The notes: generated by a model from the sequence alone, not told the origin. A stretch of DNA of 64,000 bases from Neobacillus niacini (GCF_030817595.1 NZ_JAUSZN010000001.1:1434001-1498000), one strand, 5' to 3'. Counted from the stretch's first letter, positions 45,242 to 53,871 are shown. Program-made: numbers and translations.

Positions 45242-46543
45242 TTATTTACTTAGTTCTTTATTTACTTTTTCATTCACTTTTGTTAATAGCTCTTCTGGCG
45301 TTCCATTTCCACGAGTTGCATTTTCTACCGCGCTGGCCAGTTCGTTCCAATATAACGAGCCTTGTGTCATTACTGGTCGATGGTGAGAAACAGGTAAAAT
45401 ATTAACAAACTCTTTTAAGATTGGGTCTTCTTTATAACCTAGTTCTTCATTAACGGAATCAATGACAGAGAAGTCTCTCGCGATGCCACTGAAAATCTTT
45501 TGACCTTCTTCCCCGCCGAAGAACTTCAGAAATTTCCATGCAGCCTCTTTATTCTCCGCACCTTTAGGAATGACAACGGACCATCCTCCTGACCAAGTTG
45601 TATGATTTTCACCTGTTGGAGTTGGGATAGGAAATACCCCATATTTCAAGTCCGGTTTGAATTTCTTAATTGCGGAAACCTCCCACGGTCCACTTACCTT
45701 CATGCTTAATTGGCCCGTTAAGAATGGGTCCATGGCACCCTGACCTTGTGAATCAGTAAAACCAGCGATATCCTCAACATTATATTTCTTAGCAAAATCG
45801 GTCATCCACTGAAGAGCATCTACTAACTTTGGATCATTTGCTGTAGCTTTATTTGTTTCAGGATTATAGAATTCTCCGCCGAATGACCAACCCCAGCCAT
45901 AAAACCAACCTTGGCCAAACCATGGAATAAAGCCAATTCGTTCAAAGCGCTTACCTTTTTTCTTCGTTAATTTTTCCGCAGCAGCTTCTAATTCAGCAAT
46001 GGTTGTTGGTGGGTTTTCTGGGTCTAATCCCACTTCTTTGAAATGGTCTATATTAAAATACACAAGCCTTGAATCCGTAGTGGTAGGGATTCCGTACAGT
46101 TTACCTTGATAACTGGCCTCATCCCAAGCAAAAGGATAGTAGCTTTCCTTTTTAACTCCGCTGGATTCCGCTAATTGTGTCAAATCCTCCAAAGATCCTT
46201 GCGCTGCCCAGGATCCGATCTCAAAACGGTCGAAGTATGCGACATCTGGAGGATTTCCACCGGAAATGGCCGTCATTAATTTTTCATTTTGTCCTTCACC
46301 TTGATTTGCCGTATAGACAGCATTGATTTTGATATCTGGATTCTGTTTCTCAAACTCCTTAATGACTGCATCCACCGCTTCGCCCGTAACATCAGTCATT
46401 GGGTGCCAAAAAGTTACTGTTGTTTGATTTTTACTTCCTTTCTCTGAAGAACTCGATTTGGAGGAGCATCCAGTAAGAATCATAGATAAAGTCAGCACGA
46501 TCATTAATGCTATTGCTCCCATTCTTTTTTTCTTTTGCTTCAT
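45242..46543 (-). CDS. Extracellular sugar-binding lipoprotein, second sugar operon
   Basis: The 433-residue product has a lipoprotein signal (LMIVLTLSMILTGCSSKSS, lipobox LTGC) and a family-1 solute-binding fold (NQTTVTFWHPMTDVTGEAV, LVYFNIDHFKEVGLDPEN, MKVSGPWEVSAIKKF). It starts the seven-gene operon. ATG 46543 is preferred over ATG 46549, which abuts the AGGGGG ribosome site. Ligand unknown. Confidence 0.92.
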   Translation of the reverse strand: MKQKKKRMGAIALMIVLTLSMILTGCSSKSSSSEKGSKNQTTVTFWHPMTDVTGEAVDAVIKEFEKQNPDIKINAVYTANQGEGQNEKLMTAISGGNPPDVAYFDRFEIGSWAAQGSLEDLTQLAESSGVKKESYYPFAWDEASYQGKLYGIPTTTDSRLVYFNIDHFKEVGLDPENPPTTIAELEAAAEKLTKKKGKRFERIGFIPWFGQGWFYGWGWSFGGEFYNPETNKATANDPKLVDALQWMTDFAKKYNVEDIAGFTDSQGQGAMDPFLTGQLSMKVSGPWEVSAIKKFKPDLKYGVFPIPTPTGENHTTWSGGWSVVIPKGAENKEAAWKFLKFFGGEEGQKIFSGIARDFSVIDSVNEELGYKEDPILKEFVNILPVSHHRPVMTQGSLYWNELASAVENATRGNGTPEELLTKVNEKVNKELSK

Positions 46544-46612
46544 GTTCATCCCCCTGCTTTCTTATTAGATTTTCATATCCCTTTTTATGTACTTTCATAG
46601 TTGGACCATTAA

Positions 46613-46626
46613 TAAAAACGCTTTCA
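46613..46626 (-). promoter_or_regulatory. cre-like site upstream of the second sugar operon
   Basis: The minus strand reads TGAAAGCGTTTTTA, 13 of 14 consensus positions, about 70 bp upstream of the first gene. It suggests CcpA control. Confidence 0.65.
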
Positions 46627-46659
46627 AAATATACTTAAAAAAAAGTTAAATGAAATGAT

Positions 46660-46680
46660 ATAACAACTATAACTTGTTAT
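46660..46680. promoter_or_regulatory. 21-bp inverted repeat, candidate operator of the AraR-like regulator
   Basis: ATAACAA and TTGTTAT flank a 7-bp spacer (CTATAAC). It lies upstream of the cre site, between the regulator gene and the operon, where a GntR-LacI repressor would be expected to bind. It does not match the Bacillus subtilis AraR box closely. Confidence 0.45.
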
Positions 46681-46795
46681 TATTAATGGTATATTGATAG
46701 ATTACCAACTACACACGGACATGTCAACATACTTTTTGAAAATTCTTTCTTTTTAGTTTTTAAGCATTTTTAATGTTTTTTTGTTTAGAGAGCAA

Positions 46796-46829
46796 CAAAA
46801 AAAGCAATCCTTTCACAAAGGATTGCTTT
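46796..46829 (-). terminator. Terminator of the GntR-LacI regulator gene
   Basis: AAAGCAATCCTTT (46801-46813) and AAAGGATTGCTTT (46817-46829) form a perfect 13-bp stem with a 3-nt loop. On the minus strand it continues into a U-run. Confidence 0.92.
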
Positions 46830-46834
46830 CGTAT

Positions 46835-47977
46835 TTATATTCGCTGATTTGGCGCAGATGATTTTCCTTCGATCAAAGTAAAATCTATCACAGTATGCTT
46901 GGGAATTTTCTCACCCTTTAATTGCTTCAATAATAGATCAACGGCCTTTTTGCCCATTTCTTCCTCATGTTGATGGATATGCGTAAAAAGCGACTGGTCA
47001 AAACGGTCCTCTGGGCAGTCGAAACATACAATAGAATATTCTTCGGGAATTTCTTTTCCCAGCTTTTTTAATACATTCAATAGCGTTAAAGACAAATAAT
47101 ATTCACTCACCACAAAAGCCGTGACTTCCGGATTATTTAGAATAAATTGTTTAATCGAATGAAAGTCGGCTTTCATATTACTTTCCGAGTGATCCACGTA
47201 CTGTGGTAAGGAACTGATCAGATCAATTAATAAAAAGTCAGGATTCATTTTCAAACCTTGCTTTGAAAAAGCAATATGAAACCCTTGGAGTCTCTCCTCT
47301 AGCGTAGAATTCCCGCTAGGAGATGGTGAAAGGAATGCGATTTCCTTATGACCTAACGTGAATAGATAATTCGTTAAGGTTTCACAGGCGGATTGATTGT
47401 TTGTACAAACGGAGCTAGCAGGAATACCTTTCAAGTAACGATCCACTAATACTATTGGATAGTCCTTTACCACTAGTTTTAATATTTCTGTATTGTAATG
47501 TTCGCCGTGCACCGGAAAGATGATGAGTCCATCCACACCACTTTTTACAAGATCGATGATGGCATTTTCTTCTTCTTTGGTGTTCCCTCCAGTACGGCGG
47601 ATAATTAAGTTACAATTATTTTGCATACAAACTTTTTCTATCGTTTTTACCAGATTTAACCCAAATGCATTATCAAAGTCTGGTATGATAAGGGCGACTA
47701 ATTTGCTATGTGTAAGAACGGAATTTTGGTTGTCATTTGGAGAGGAATCCATGTTTACTTGGTGCTGATGGGCGACAAATGAGCCTTTCCCTCTTATCCG
47801 TTCAATGATGTTATTTTGTGCAAGCAAATCTAATGCTTTTTTCGATGTAATTCTACTTACATCGAATTCTCCAGCCAATTCCTTTTCCGAAGGTACTCGA
47901 TCTCCCTCCATTAAATGACCTTGCTTAATTTGATCGATGATATATTCATATATTTTTTCATATAAGGGAGTACTCAT
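46835..47977 (-). CDS. GntR-LacI hybrid transcriptional regulator (AraR-like)
   Basis: The 380-residue protein has an N-terminal GntR winged helix (MSTPLYEKIYEYIIDQIKQG, PSEKELAGEFDVSRITSKKA, ERIRGKGSFV). A LacI/periplasmic-binding-like effector domain follows from about residue 95 (ALIIPDFDNAFGLNLV, VDGLIIFPVHGEHYN, VSEYYLSLTLLNVLKKLG). This is the AraR architecture (AraR of Bacillus subtilis is 362 residues). It probably represses the adjacent transporter/oxidoreductase operon until its sugar is present. ATG 47977 is chosen because AAAGGTGA lies 8 nt upstream; other in-frame ATGs at 47983 and 48028 are too near or too far from a site. The ligand need not be arabinose. Confidence 0.87.
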   Translation of the reverse strand: MSTPLYEKIYEYIIDQIKQGHLMEGDRVPSEKELAGEFDVSRITSKKALDLLAQNNIIERIRGKGSFVAHQHQVNMDSSPNDNQNSVLTHSKLVALIIPDFDNAFGLNLVKTIEKVCMQNNCNLIIRRTGGNTKEEENAIIDLVKSGVDGLIIFPVHGEHYNTEILKLVVKDYPIVLVDRYLKGIPASSVCTNNQSACETLTNYLFTLGHKEIAFLSPSPSGNSTLEERLQGFHIAFSKQGLKMNPDFLLIDLISSLPQYVDHSESNMKADFHSIKQFILNNPEVTAFVVSEYYLSLTLLNVLKKLGKEIPEEYSIVCFDCPEDRFDQSLFTHIHQHEEEMGKKAVDLLLKQLKGEKIPKHTVIDFTLIEGKSSAPNQRI

Positions 47978-48095
47978 ACGCATTTCACCTTTTAAAGTTG
48001 ATATATTTATTATATATAAATATATCATCTTAATGCTATTAAAACAATATAGTTATTTTCGACTAGTTAAAATGTTCTATTTATTTCAGATAAAC

Positions 48096-48134
48096 AAAAA
48101 AAGCGCTCCTTACAATAATGTAAGAAACGTTTTT
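48096..48134 (-). terminator. Terminator of the molybdenum hydroxylase operon
   Basis: AAAAGCGCTCCTTACA and TGTAAGAAACGTTTTT form an imperfect stem around ATAA. On the minus strand it is followed by seven U residues, just past the XdhC-like gene. Confidence 0.8.
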
Positions 48135-48141
48135 AAGTATT

Positions 48142-48933
48142 CTAAATTAACTGTTTCACTTTTATAGGTTTGGTTTCCTTGCTTAATTTGATGATTTCAC
48201 CCATAATACTTATCGCAATTTCTTCTGTTGTTTCCGCGCCAATTTCCAATCCGATTGGAGAATGAACCTGCTCCAACTGTTCCTTTGTGATACCTTCACT
48301 TTTTAATTTCTCAAATATCGTTATCACCTTGCGTTTGCTTGCCACCATCCCAACATAGGGGATTGGAAATTGCAGTGCTGTTTTTAATACTCTATCATCA
48401 CCATCTTTTGTCACAATGATCACATAGGACTTTTCATTTAGGTTTGCCGTGAGCAATGCCTCTTCAATATCCTCGTTGACGTAAATGTTTGTGGCATTTG
48501 GAAAGCGTTCCTTAGTTGCGTAACCAACCCGGTCATCGACAATGCAATATGGAAGTTCAAGGGAATCGGCAAGCTTTGATAGCGCATGTGCTAAGTGACC
48601 GGCTCCAGCCAGAACGAGTTCAGGTCTGCTTGTATACACCTCGATAAACACCCTAAGTGTGCCGCCACAATTCATTTGAATTCCATCTTTTGCGTGTTTA
48701 TTTAGTTTGTATTCAACGATTTTCGATTTGCCGATTTGGAGTGCTTTAACACTCTCTTCGATGATAAAGTATTCTGCCAAGCCTCCGCCGACAGTACCTT
48801 CAATTGTACCATCCCGGTATACAATCATTTTTCCAACATGCCTGGGAGTTGAGCCTTTCGATTCAATAATCATGGCTAGAGCAAAGGTTTCATTTTGACG
48901 ATTCAGCATGGCGACTTTTTCCATCAATAGCAT
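48142..48933 (-). CDS. XdhC/CoxI-family molybdenum hydroxylase maturation factor (PucA-like)
   Basis: The 263-residue protein has the XdhC N-terminal pattern (ALAMIIESKGSTPRHVGKMI, EGTVGGGLAEYFI, MNCGGTLRVFIE) and a C-terminal Rossmann-like domain (LVLAGAGHLAHALSKLADSL). XdhC proteins bind molybdenum cofactor, help sulfurate it and hand it to xanthine dehydrogenase-type enzymes. It is the last gene of the Moco-FeS-FAD operon, matching the accessory role. GGGGGAG precedes ATG 48933. Confidence 0.87.
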   Translation of the reverse strand: MLLMEKVAMLNRQNETFALAMIIESKGSTPRHVGKMIVYRDGTIEGTVGGGLAEYFIIEESVKALQIGKSKIVEYKLNKHAKDGIQMNCGGTLRVFIEVYTSRPELVLAGAGHLAHALSKLADSLELPYCIVDDRVGYATKERFPNATNIYVNEDIEEALLTANLNEKSYVIIVTKDGDDRVLKTALQFPIPYVGMVASKRKVITIFEKLKSEGITKEQLEQVHSPIGLEIGAETTEEIAISIMGEIIKLSKETKPIKVKQLI

Positions 48934-48955
48934 AAAAAAGCTCCCCCTTTTAACC

Positions 48956-49828
48956 TTAAATGCGTTGACTATGTGTCAAGCTGGTAAGGAAATAACGTAA
49001 TAGATTTAAAGCCACTGTTTTTCTGTAGATAGCAGTGGAACGCTGATCATCGATTGGTTTGATGATTATATCAAAGGCAGTGATAACCTTTGCAATATCC
49101 CCAGCTGTTACTGGTATGGTCTTACCTAGCAGCTTTTTTTCAATCTCAATGGAACGGATCATCGTAGGTCCAACCGCTCCGAAAGCGAAGCGTACATCCT
49201 CAATGACAGCACCTTTTGTCCGGATATATCCTACAAACCCTACTTTGGCAATGGCATCTGCATTGCGGTTGCCGACCTTCTCAAAAACCACATGAGCACC
49301 TTCTTCTAAAACCGACGGCAAAATAATTTCAGTCAGAATTTCATTCGGCTCACGCTGCACTCTTCGTACACCTTGAATAAATTCACTAATCGGAACGATT
49401 CGATCCCCATTAACAGAGCGCAGCAAAAGTTTTGCGTTGTATACATACAATAAAGGCAGTGTGTCACCAGCTGGAGAGGCATTGCAAATATTGCCACCCA
49501 ATGTCCCTCTGTTTCGAATCGCCGGGGCTGCGATTGTTTTGATTGCCTTTTTCAACGGCATTGGGATTAGCGGGTCTCGGAGTAATTCGCTATACGTACA
49601 GCAGGCACCGATATGGAGATCGTTACCATTTTGATTCACCTGTTTTAGCTCAGGAAGATGATCAATAAAAATAATGGGTTTCGGAATTTTTGGCGGTACT
49701 CCCCTTCGACTTTTGTGCATGACCATGACATCGGTGCCCCCGGCAACAATCGCACAGTTTGCTTTATTCAATTGGCTCAAGGTTTCTTCTAAACGGTCAA
49801 ATCGATAGGCGATTATTTTTTCTGCCAT
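48956..49828 (-). CDS. FAD-binding subunit of a xanthine dehydrogenase-type molybdenum hydroxylase
   Basis: The 290-residue protein has the FAD-binding signatures of the CoxM/PucC family: AIVAGGTDVMVM, then RNRGTLGGNICNASPAGDT, and the C-terminal DDQRSTAIYRKTVALNLLRY. This subunit passes electrons from the 2Fe-2S subunit to the acceptor. It overlaps the end of the 2Fe-2S gene by 16 bp. Confidence 0.9.
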   Translation of the reverse strand: MAEKIIAYRFDRLEETLSQLNKANCAIVAGGTDVMVMHKSRRGVPPKIPKPIIFIDHLPELKQVNQNGNDLHIGACCTYSELLRDPLIPMPLKKAIKTIAAPAIRNRGTLGGNICNASPAGDTLPLLYVYNAKLLLRSVNGDRIVPISEFIQGVRRVQREPNEILTEIILPSVLEEGAHVVFEKVGNRNADAIAKVGFVGYIRTKGAVIEDVRFAFGAVGPTMIRSIEIEKKLLGKTIPVTAGDIAKVITAFDIIIKPIDDQRSTAIYRKTVALNLLRYFLTSLTHSQRI

Positions 49829-50289
49829 AAGCCGTCCCCTTTTTTAGCCGCCATGTTGATTGCTTCAACAATCATATTGTAGCCCGTACATCGGCAAAGA
49901 TTTCCGGATATCCCTTCACGAATTTCATCCTCAGAAGGATGTGGGTTTTGGGATAATAATGCTGCACTGGCCATGACCATCCCGGGTATGCAGTAACCGC
50001 ATTGGACTCCTCCGGCTTCGGAATAGCTCTCATCTAAAATCTTAAATTGATCTGACTCCATGATTCCCTCAATCGTTACAACTTCGGCTCCATCGATGGA
50101 GCCAATTGGAATCAGGCAGCTGTTTTGCAGGAGGTTATTGACAAAGACGCTGCAGGCTCCACATTCTCCTTCTCCGCAGCCTTCCTTTGTACCAATTAAA
50201 TTAAAATCCTCTCTTATAACATCTAGTAATCTTGCAGTAGGAGGAGCCTCAGTTTCTATTTTTCTTCCATTTAGGTTGAACTTTATCAT
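49813..50289 (-). CDS. 2Fe-2S subunit of a xanthine dehydrogenase-type molybdenum hydroxylase
   Basis: The 158-residue protein carries both expected clusters: a plant-ferredoxin-like one (Cys38, Cys43, Cys46 and Cys58; KEGCGEGECGACSVFVNN) and a helical one (QCGYC and NLCRCTGY). It overlaps the large subunit gene by four bases (ATGA). The length is normal for CoxS/PucE-type subunits. Confidence 0.93.
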   Translation of the reverse strand: MIKFNLNGRKIETEAPPTARLLDVIREDFNLIGTKEGCGEGECGACSVFVNNLLQNSCLIPIGSIDGAEVVTIEGIMESDQFKILDESYSEAGGVQCGYCIPGMVMASAALLSQNPHPSEDEIREGISGNLCRCTGYNMIVEAINMAAKKGDGLWQKK

Positions 50290-52448
50290 CCTTCTTCACC
50301 CTCTTTCATCCAAAGACTTTCAATAATGACTTCAGGTGTGATTGGAATTTGTTGAAAAGAAGTTTGTAAGGCATCCTCAATCGCCGCTTGGACGGCGGGA
50401 GCACCGCCGATTAACGTCAATTCACCTGCACCCTTTGCCCCGTATGGACCGTCCGCATACGGGTTATCAAAAACCTTGCTTTGTATAGTGACCACGTCCA
50501 TTGAAGTCGGCGGCCCATAGTCCGTAATGCTTTTTTGTTGTATCCTGCCTTCTTTTGAGGTCATTTTTTCTAGGTACCCGTAGGCTAAACCTTGTGCTAA
50601 GCCACCGTCAATTTGCCCTTTCATCACCCGGTCATCAATGACTTTTCCTACTTCATAATTGGCATATACTTTTTCCAGCTTTACAATTCCTGTTAAGGTA
50701 TCTACTTCTACTTCAACAAAATTCACGCCCCATGAATATGCCGGATAGGCATCTCCTGTAAAGGTTTTTTCGTCCCATGGAATCATTTCACGGTGAACAT
50801 AGTCCTCCGTCACTTCCTGTTCCACCCCTGTCAGCCACTGAGCCTTCAGTTTTTTTGCCGCTCGTTCAAGTAATTTACCGACAATCATTGTTGTCCTGGA
50901 GGCTACTGTCGGACCAGAGTCAGGGACCTCTTTTGTATCGGGATAAGGGTACAAAACTTCTTCGTATGGGATGTCTAGTTCTTTGGCGACGATTTTACTC
51001 AGAGTTGTCAAAATGCCTTGTCCCATGTCAGAATTTGATATTTTAAGTGATACCTGATCGTCTTTAGATTTATAGAGCTTGACCTTTGCTTTTATGTGAT
51101 CTCGTTCACCACTGCCTGTAAATCCACACCCGTGGAGGAACAAGGATGTTCCCATGCCTTTTTTATAGCGCTGATTTTGTTGATTAAATGTTTGAAACTC
51201 TCCTTTTTTCTGTTTGTAATCCGACGCTTTTAGCAAATCCTCAATCATATCTTCCATTAATATTGGATCGCGGAAATTTCCTTTGGTGATCGTGGGGTCT
51301 CCCTGTTTAACGAGGTATTTACGTTTATAGTCAACCGGGTCGATGTTTGCTAGTTTACTAAGATGGCCAATATGACTTTCGATTCCCGCAAAGCTTTGCG
51401 GCGCACCAAAGCCTCTGAAGGCACCGTTCGGTACAGTATTGGTTTTTAAGACATAGCCTTTTGCATGAAAATGCGGAATTTTATACACACCAGCACTGTT
51501 TAGTAAGGCGCGCTGCAGTACGACTGAGCTCAATCCCACATTCGCTCCGCCATCGAGAAATACCTCTACACACATGCTCATGATATTTCCTTCCTTATCA
51601 AGTGCTGTTCGATATGTGAGTTTGGCCGGATGTCTTTTCGTAGTGACGACCATATCCTCAGAACGGTCGAACACGAGCATGACAGATTTCTTGACCGCCT
51701 TTGCGGCAACGGCTACATGACAGGCCATCATCGAAGGAAACTCTTCCTTGCCCCCGAAACCACCGCCAGTTGGGCTTTGAACCACCCTAACATCATCATC
51801 ACCACACGCTAAAGCGGTTATCAATGCATTTTTTATATAGTAGAGACACTGCATCGATCCCTGGACTACAATTTCATCTTCCTTATATATGCCCAGCATT
51901 CCTTGCGGTTCAAGGTAAACATGCTCCTGATATCCCGTATTATATTCTTCTTCGATAATTTGACATGCACCCTGCTCAATGGCTGAAATGCTTTCTAAGC
52001 TTTCCCCAAATTCATAGCTTGCCATAGTTACCCCGGGTGATGACTTTTGTTTGATTGCTTCGTCCAATGTAAAAATCGCCTGATGTTCTTCCAATTCCAT
52101 GTTCACTTCATCCAGTAAACGGTATAAGATATCAAGGTCTTTTCCAACGAGCATGAGAATCGGCTCACCAATATAATTCACCCACTCATTGGCAAATATG
52201 GGCTGATCTTCTTTAATAATTTTGACATAATTCGGTCCGGGGATATGCTCTGCACCAACCGCTTCATATCCTTCAGGAAGGTCTGGCAGTTGTATAGATT
52301 TGATTTTTCCATAAGCAATGGGCGAACGATACAAAACACCATAAACCATATTTCCCACTTTCATATCACTAATATAAGCCAACTGGCCAGATACCTTACC
52401 TTTATGGTCCTTTTTGGGCACTGAGGTGCTTATGTTTTTAAGATTCAT
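50286..52448 (-). CDS. Molybdopterin-binding large subunit, xanthine dehydrogenase family (PucD-like)
   Basis: The 720-residue protein shows the Moco-binding blocks TGGGFGGKEEFPSM and GAFRGFGAPQSFAGIESHIG, and the C-terminal GPYGAKGAGE with the glutamate expected to be the catalytic base. Bacillus subtilis PucD is similar in size (about 745). FGGKE and RGFGAPQ favour a xanthine dehydrogenase-like over a CO dehydrogenase-like enzyme, but the substrate could be another N-heterocycle or aldehyde. It is the first gene of the operon large-FeS-FAD-XdhC. Purine-pathway genes other than a PucB-like one are not seen nearby. Confidence 0.88.
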   Translation of the reverse strand: MNLKNISTSVPKKDHKGKVSGQLAYISDMKVGNMVYGVLYRSPIAYGKIKSIQLPDLPEGYEAVGAEHIPGPNYVKIIKEDQPIFANEWVNYIGEPILMLVGKDLDILYRLLDEVNMELEEHQAIFTLDEAIKQKSSPGVTMASYEFGESLESISAIEQGACQIIEEEYNTGYQEHVYLEPQGMLGIYKEDEIVVQGSMQCLYYIKNALITALACGDDDVRVVQSPTGGGFGGKEEFPSMMACHVAVAAKAVKKSVMLVFDRSEDMVVTTKRHPAKLTYRTALDKEGNIMSMCVEVFLDGGANVGLSSVVLQRALLNSAGVYKIPHFHAKGYVLKTNTVPNGAFRGFGAPQSFAGIESHIGHLSKLANIDPVDYKRKYLVKQGDPTITKGNFRDPILMEDMIEDLLKASDYKQKKGEFQTFNQQNQRYKKGMGTSLFLHGCGFTGSGERDHIKAKVKLYKSKDDQVSLKISNSDMGQGILTTLSKIVAKELDIPYEEVLYPYPDTKEVPDSGPTVASRTTMIVGKLLERAAKKLKAQWLTGVEQEVTEDYVHREMIPWDEKTFTGDAYPAYSWGVNFVEVEVDTLTGIVKLEKVYANYEVGKVIDDRVMKGQIDGGLAQGLAYGYLEKMTSKEGRIQQKSITDYGPPTSMDVVTIQSKVFDNPYADGPYGAKGAGELTLIGGAPAVQAAIEDALQTSFQQIPITPEVIIESLWMKEGEEG

Positions 52449-52660
52449 GTTCCAACAACACCCTTCGACTCATTTTTAAAGAAGATACAAGATTAATAGA
52501 ACCTCTTCCTACGATTTTATAAATCAGCATGATGTTTTATGATAAATTTCATCCAAGAAATTCGTTCTTTTCATTATATTTTAAAGTCGGGGAACATTAC
52601 TTAACTGTGTAAGGGATCATGACAAAGAATTTTGATTTAACGTTTCATCGGGCAAAAAAG

Positions 52661-52697
52661 TGAAAACGTTCACAAAATAATGTGGAAATCGCTTTCA
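52661..52697. promoter_or_regulatory. Two adjacent cre-like sites between the 57-aa gene and the hydroxylase operon
   Basis: TGAAAACGTTCACA (52661-52674) matches the cre consensus at all 14 positions. GGAAATCGCTTTCA (52684-52697) matches 13 of 14. A TATAAT at 52706-52711 could be the -10 box of the small gene, in which case the second cre covers its -35 region. CcpA could affect both divergent units. Confidence 0.7.
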
Positions 52698-52745
52698 AAA
52701 TCATTTATAATTATATTAGAATTACAACTTGAGAGGTGAAACAGC

Positions 52746-52919
52746 ATGAAAGAATATATTTTTCTTCTTGAAGAACCGGTGGGTAACAAAGAAATAAAGA
52801 TCATAGCATCAGGAATGACGGAAGCCTTCAAAAAAGCAAAGGAACTTCGAAAAACTATTGTCCAAGATACTAGATTAAAGGTCAATATGATTTTAAAAGG
52901 TGTTAGATATACGGATTAA
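52746..52919 (+). CDS. 57-residue conserved-looking small protein, unknown function
   Basis: ATG 52746 is preceded by GAGAGGTGA with good spacing and reads 57 codons to TAA 52917. The product is soluble and mixed-charge (MKEYIFLLEEPVGNKEIKII, then MTEAFKKAKELRK and ending KGVRYTD), predicted as beta-alpha-beta. A TATAAT box lies 35 bp upstream, twin cre sites precede it and a 10-bp terminator stem follows at 52991, so it is a complete transcription unit. I do not recognise the family. Being divergent from the molybdenum hydroxylase operon may mean shared control. Confidence 0.75.
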   Translation: MKEYIFLLEEPVGNKEIKIIASGMTEAFKKAKELRKTIVQDTRLKVNMILKGVRYTD

Positions 52920-52990
52920 CCTTTGTTTAAAATAGATTGAGAGGAAAAATCCTACACATATGATCTTATTAAGATTAAGAGAAGATAAAT

Positions 52991-53033
52991 AAAGGAGAAC
53001 TCATTCGCTGGTTACGGAAATGTGTTCTCCTTT
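52991..53033. terminator. Terminator between the 57-aa gene and the MocA-like gene
   Basis: AAAGGAGAAC (52991-53000) pairs with GTTCTCCTTT (53024-53033). Convergent genes on both sides could use it. Confidence 0.75.
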
Positions 53034-53084
53034 AAATTTATATTTTTAAATAATGATTGATAAAACGGGAAAATACCGTGAAAC

Positions 53085-53672
53085 TTACGTTTTATTATAA
53101 TAATCAATGGCTTGTTGGTAATCTTCCTGAGTATCTACATCCATGATTACCCCCTGGTCATCTACACAGAGGTACTCCTTATTGAAACCATTGAGCACCA
53201 TACGCAAATTACTTTCCGGATCGGTTTCGAAAATTTTTTGTTTTACTATTCTTGATAATTTAATAGGGTGACCACCTTTATAATGAAAGCTAGGAATCAC
53301 AACATCCCCTTTGTGTTCCGCTAGCAGCTGAATTGTCTCCCTTTTAACAAGCGGACAATCTCCGGGTGTCATAAAGAAGGTTGGGACATTTACCTCGGTG
53401 CATCCCTTTTGGATGGAGCTGAACATTCCTTGGTTAAAGTTTTCATTGTAAACAAACTTTAACTGAAATGAATAACAATTTTTTTTATTGATTTTTTCGA
53501 TTTCCTCTTTAATAAACTCAGCATGAAACCCAGCTACGACGATGACTCTGCTGCATACTCCTTCAAATTTAGAAATCGTATACTCCAACACAGTCTTTTG
53601 CCCGAGAGGCAACATCATTTTAAATGCATTCGCGCGACTGGAATATCCAGCAGCTAAGACGATTGCTTCCAT
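53085..53672 (-). CDS. MocA/PucB-like molybdenum cofactor nucleotidyltransferase
   Basis: The 195-residue protein has the NTP-transferase signature LAAGYSSRANAFKMMLPLGQ, VIVVAGFHAEFI, and TPGDCPLVKRETI with the metal-binding Asp, plus SFHYKGGHPIKL. MocA-type enzymes add CMP to molybdopterin for the xanthine dehydrogenase family, so it probably serves the hydroxylase encoded next to it (PucB in the Bacillus subtilis puc cluster is comparable). ATG 53672 is preferred because GAGGTG lies upstream; the frame opens at 53681. Confidence 0.85.
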   Translation of the reverse strand: MEAIVLAAGYSSRANAFKMMLPLGQKTVLEYTISKFEGVCSRVIVVAGFHAEFIKEEIEKINKKNCYSFQLKFVYNENFNQGMFSSIQKGCTEVNVPTFFMTPGDCPLVKRETIQLLAEHKGDVVIPSFHYKGGHPIKLSRIVKQKIFETDPESNLRMVLNGFNKEYLCVDDQGVIMDVDTQEDYQQAIDYYNKT

Positions 53673-53691
53673 TATACTCACCTCGCTATGG

Positions 53692-53756
53692 CCATGGGGA
53701 CGGTTCCAGTGGATCTACCTTTTGTTTAATCAAGCCAAGAGAAACTGTCCCTCTGG
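53692..53756. repeat. REP-like imperfect inverted repeat, copy 2
   Basis: CCATGGGGACGGTTCCAG at 53692-53709 faces GAGAAACTGTCCCTCTGG at 53739-53756, with several mismatches. It belongs to the same family as the elements at 39115 and 55751. Confidence 0.6.
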
Positions 53757-53871
53757 AGTTTTCCATTATTTTATCATTAACACTTTTAGTCTGCCTAAGA
53801 TTATTTCTTATTTGGGTTACAGGGAGCTTTTTGCTATTATTGAACATAGGTAATACCAAGGAGGAAGTGGA

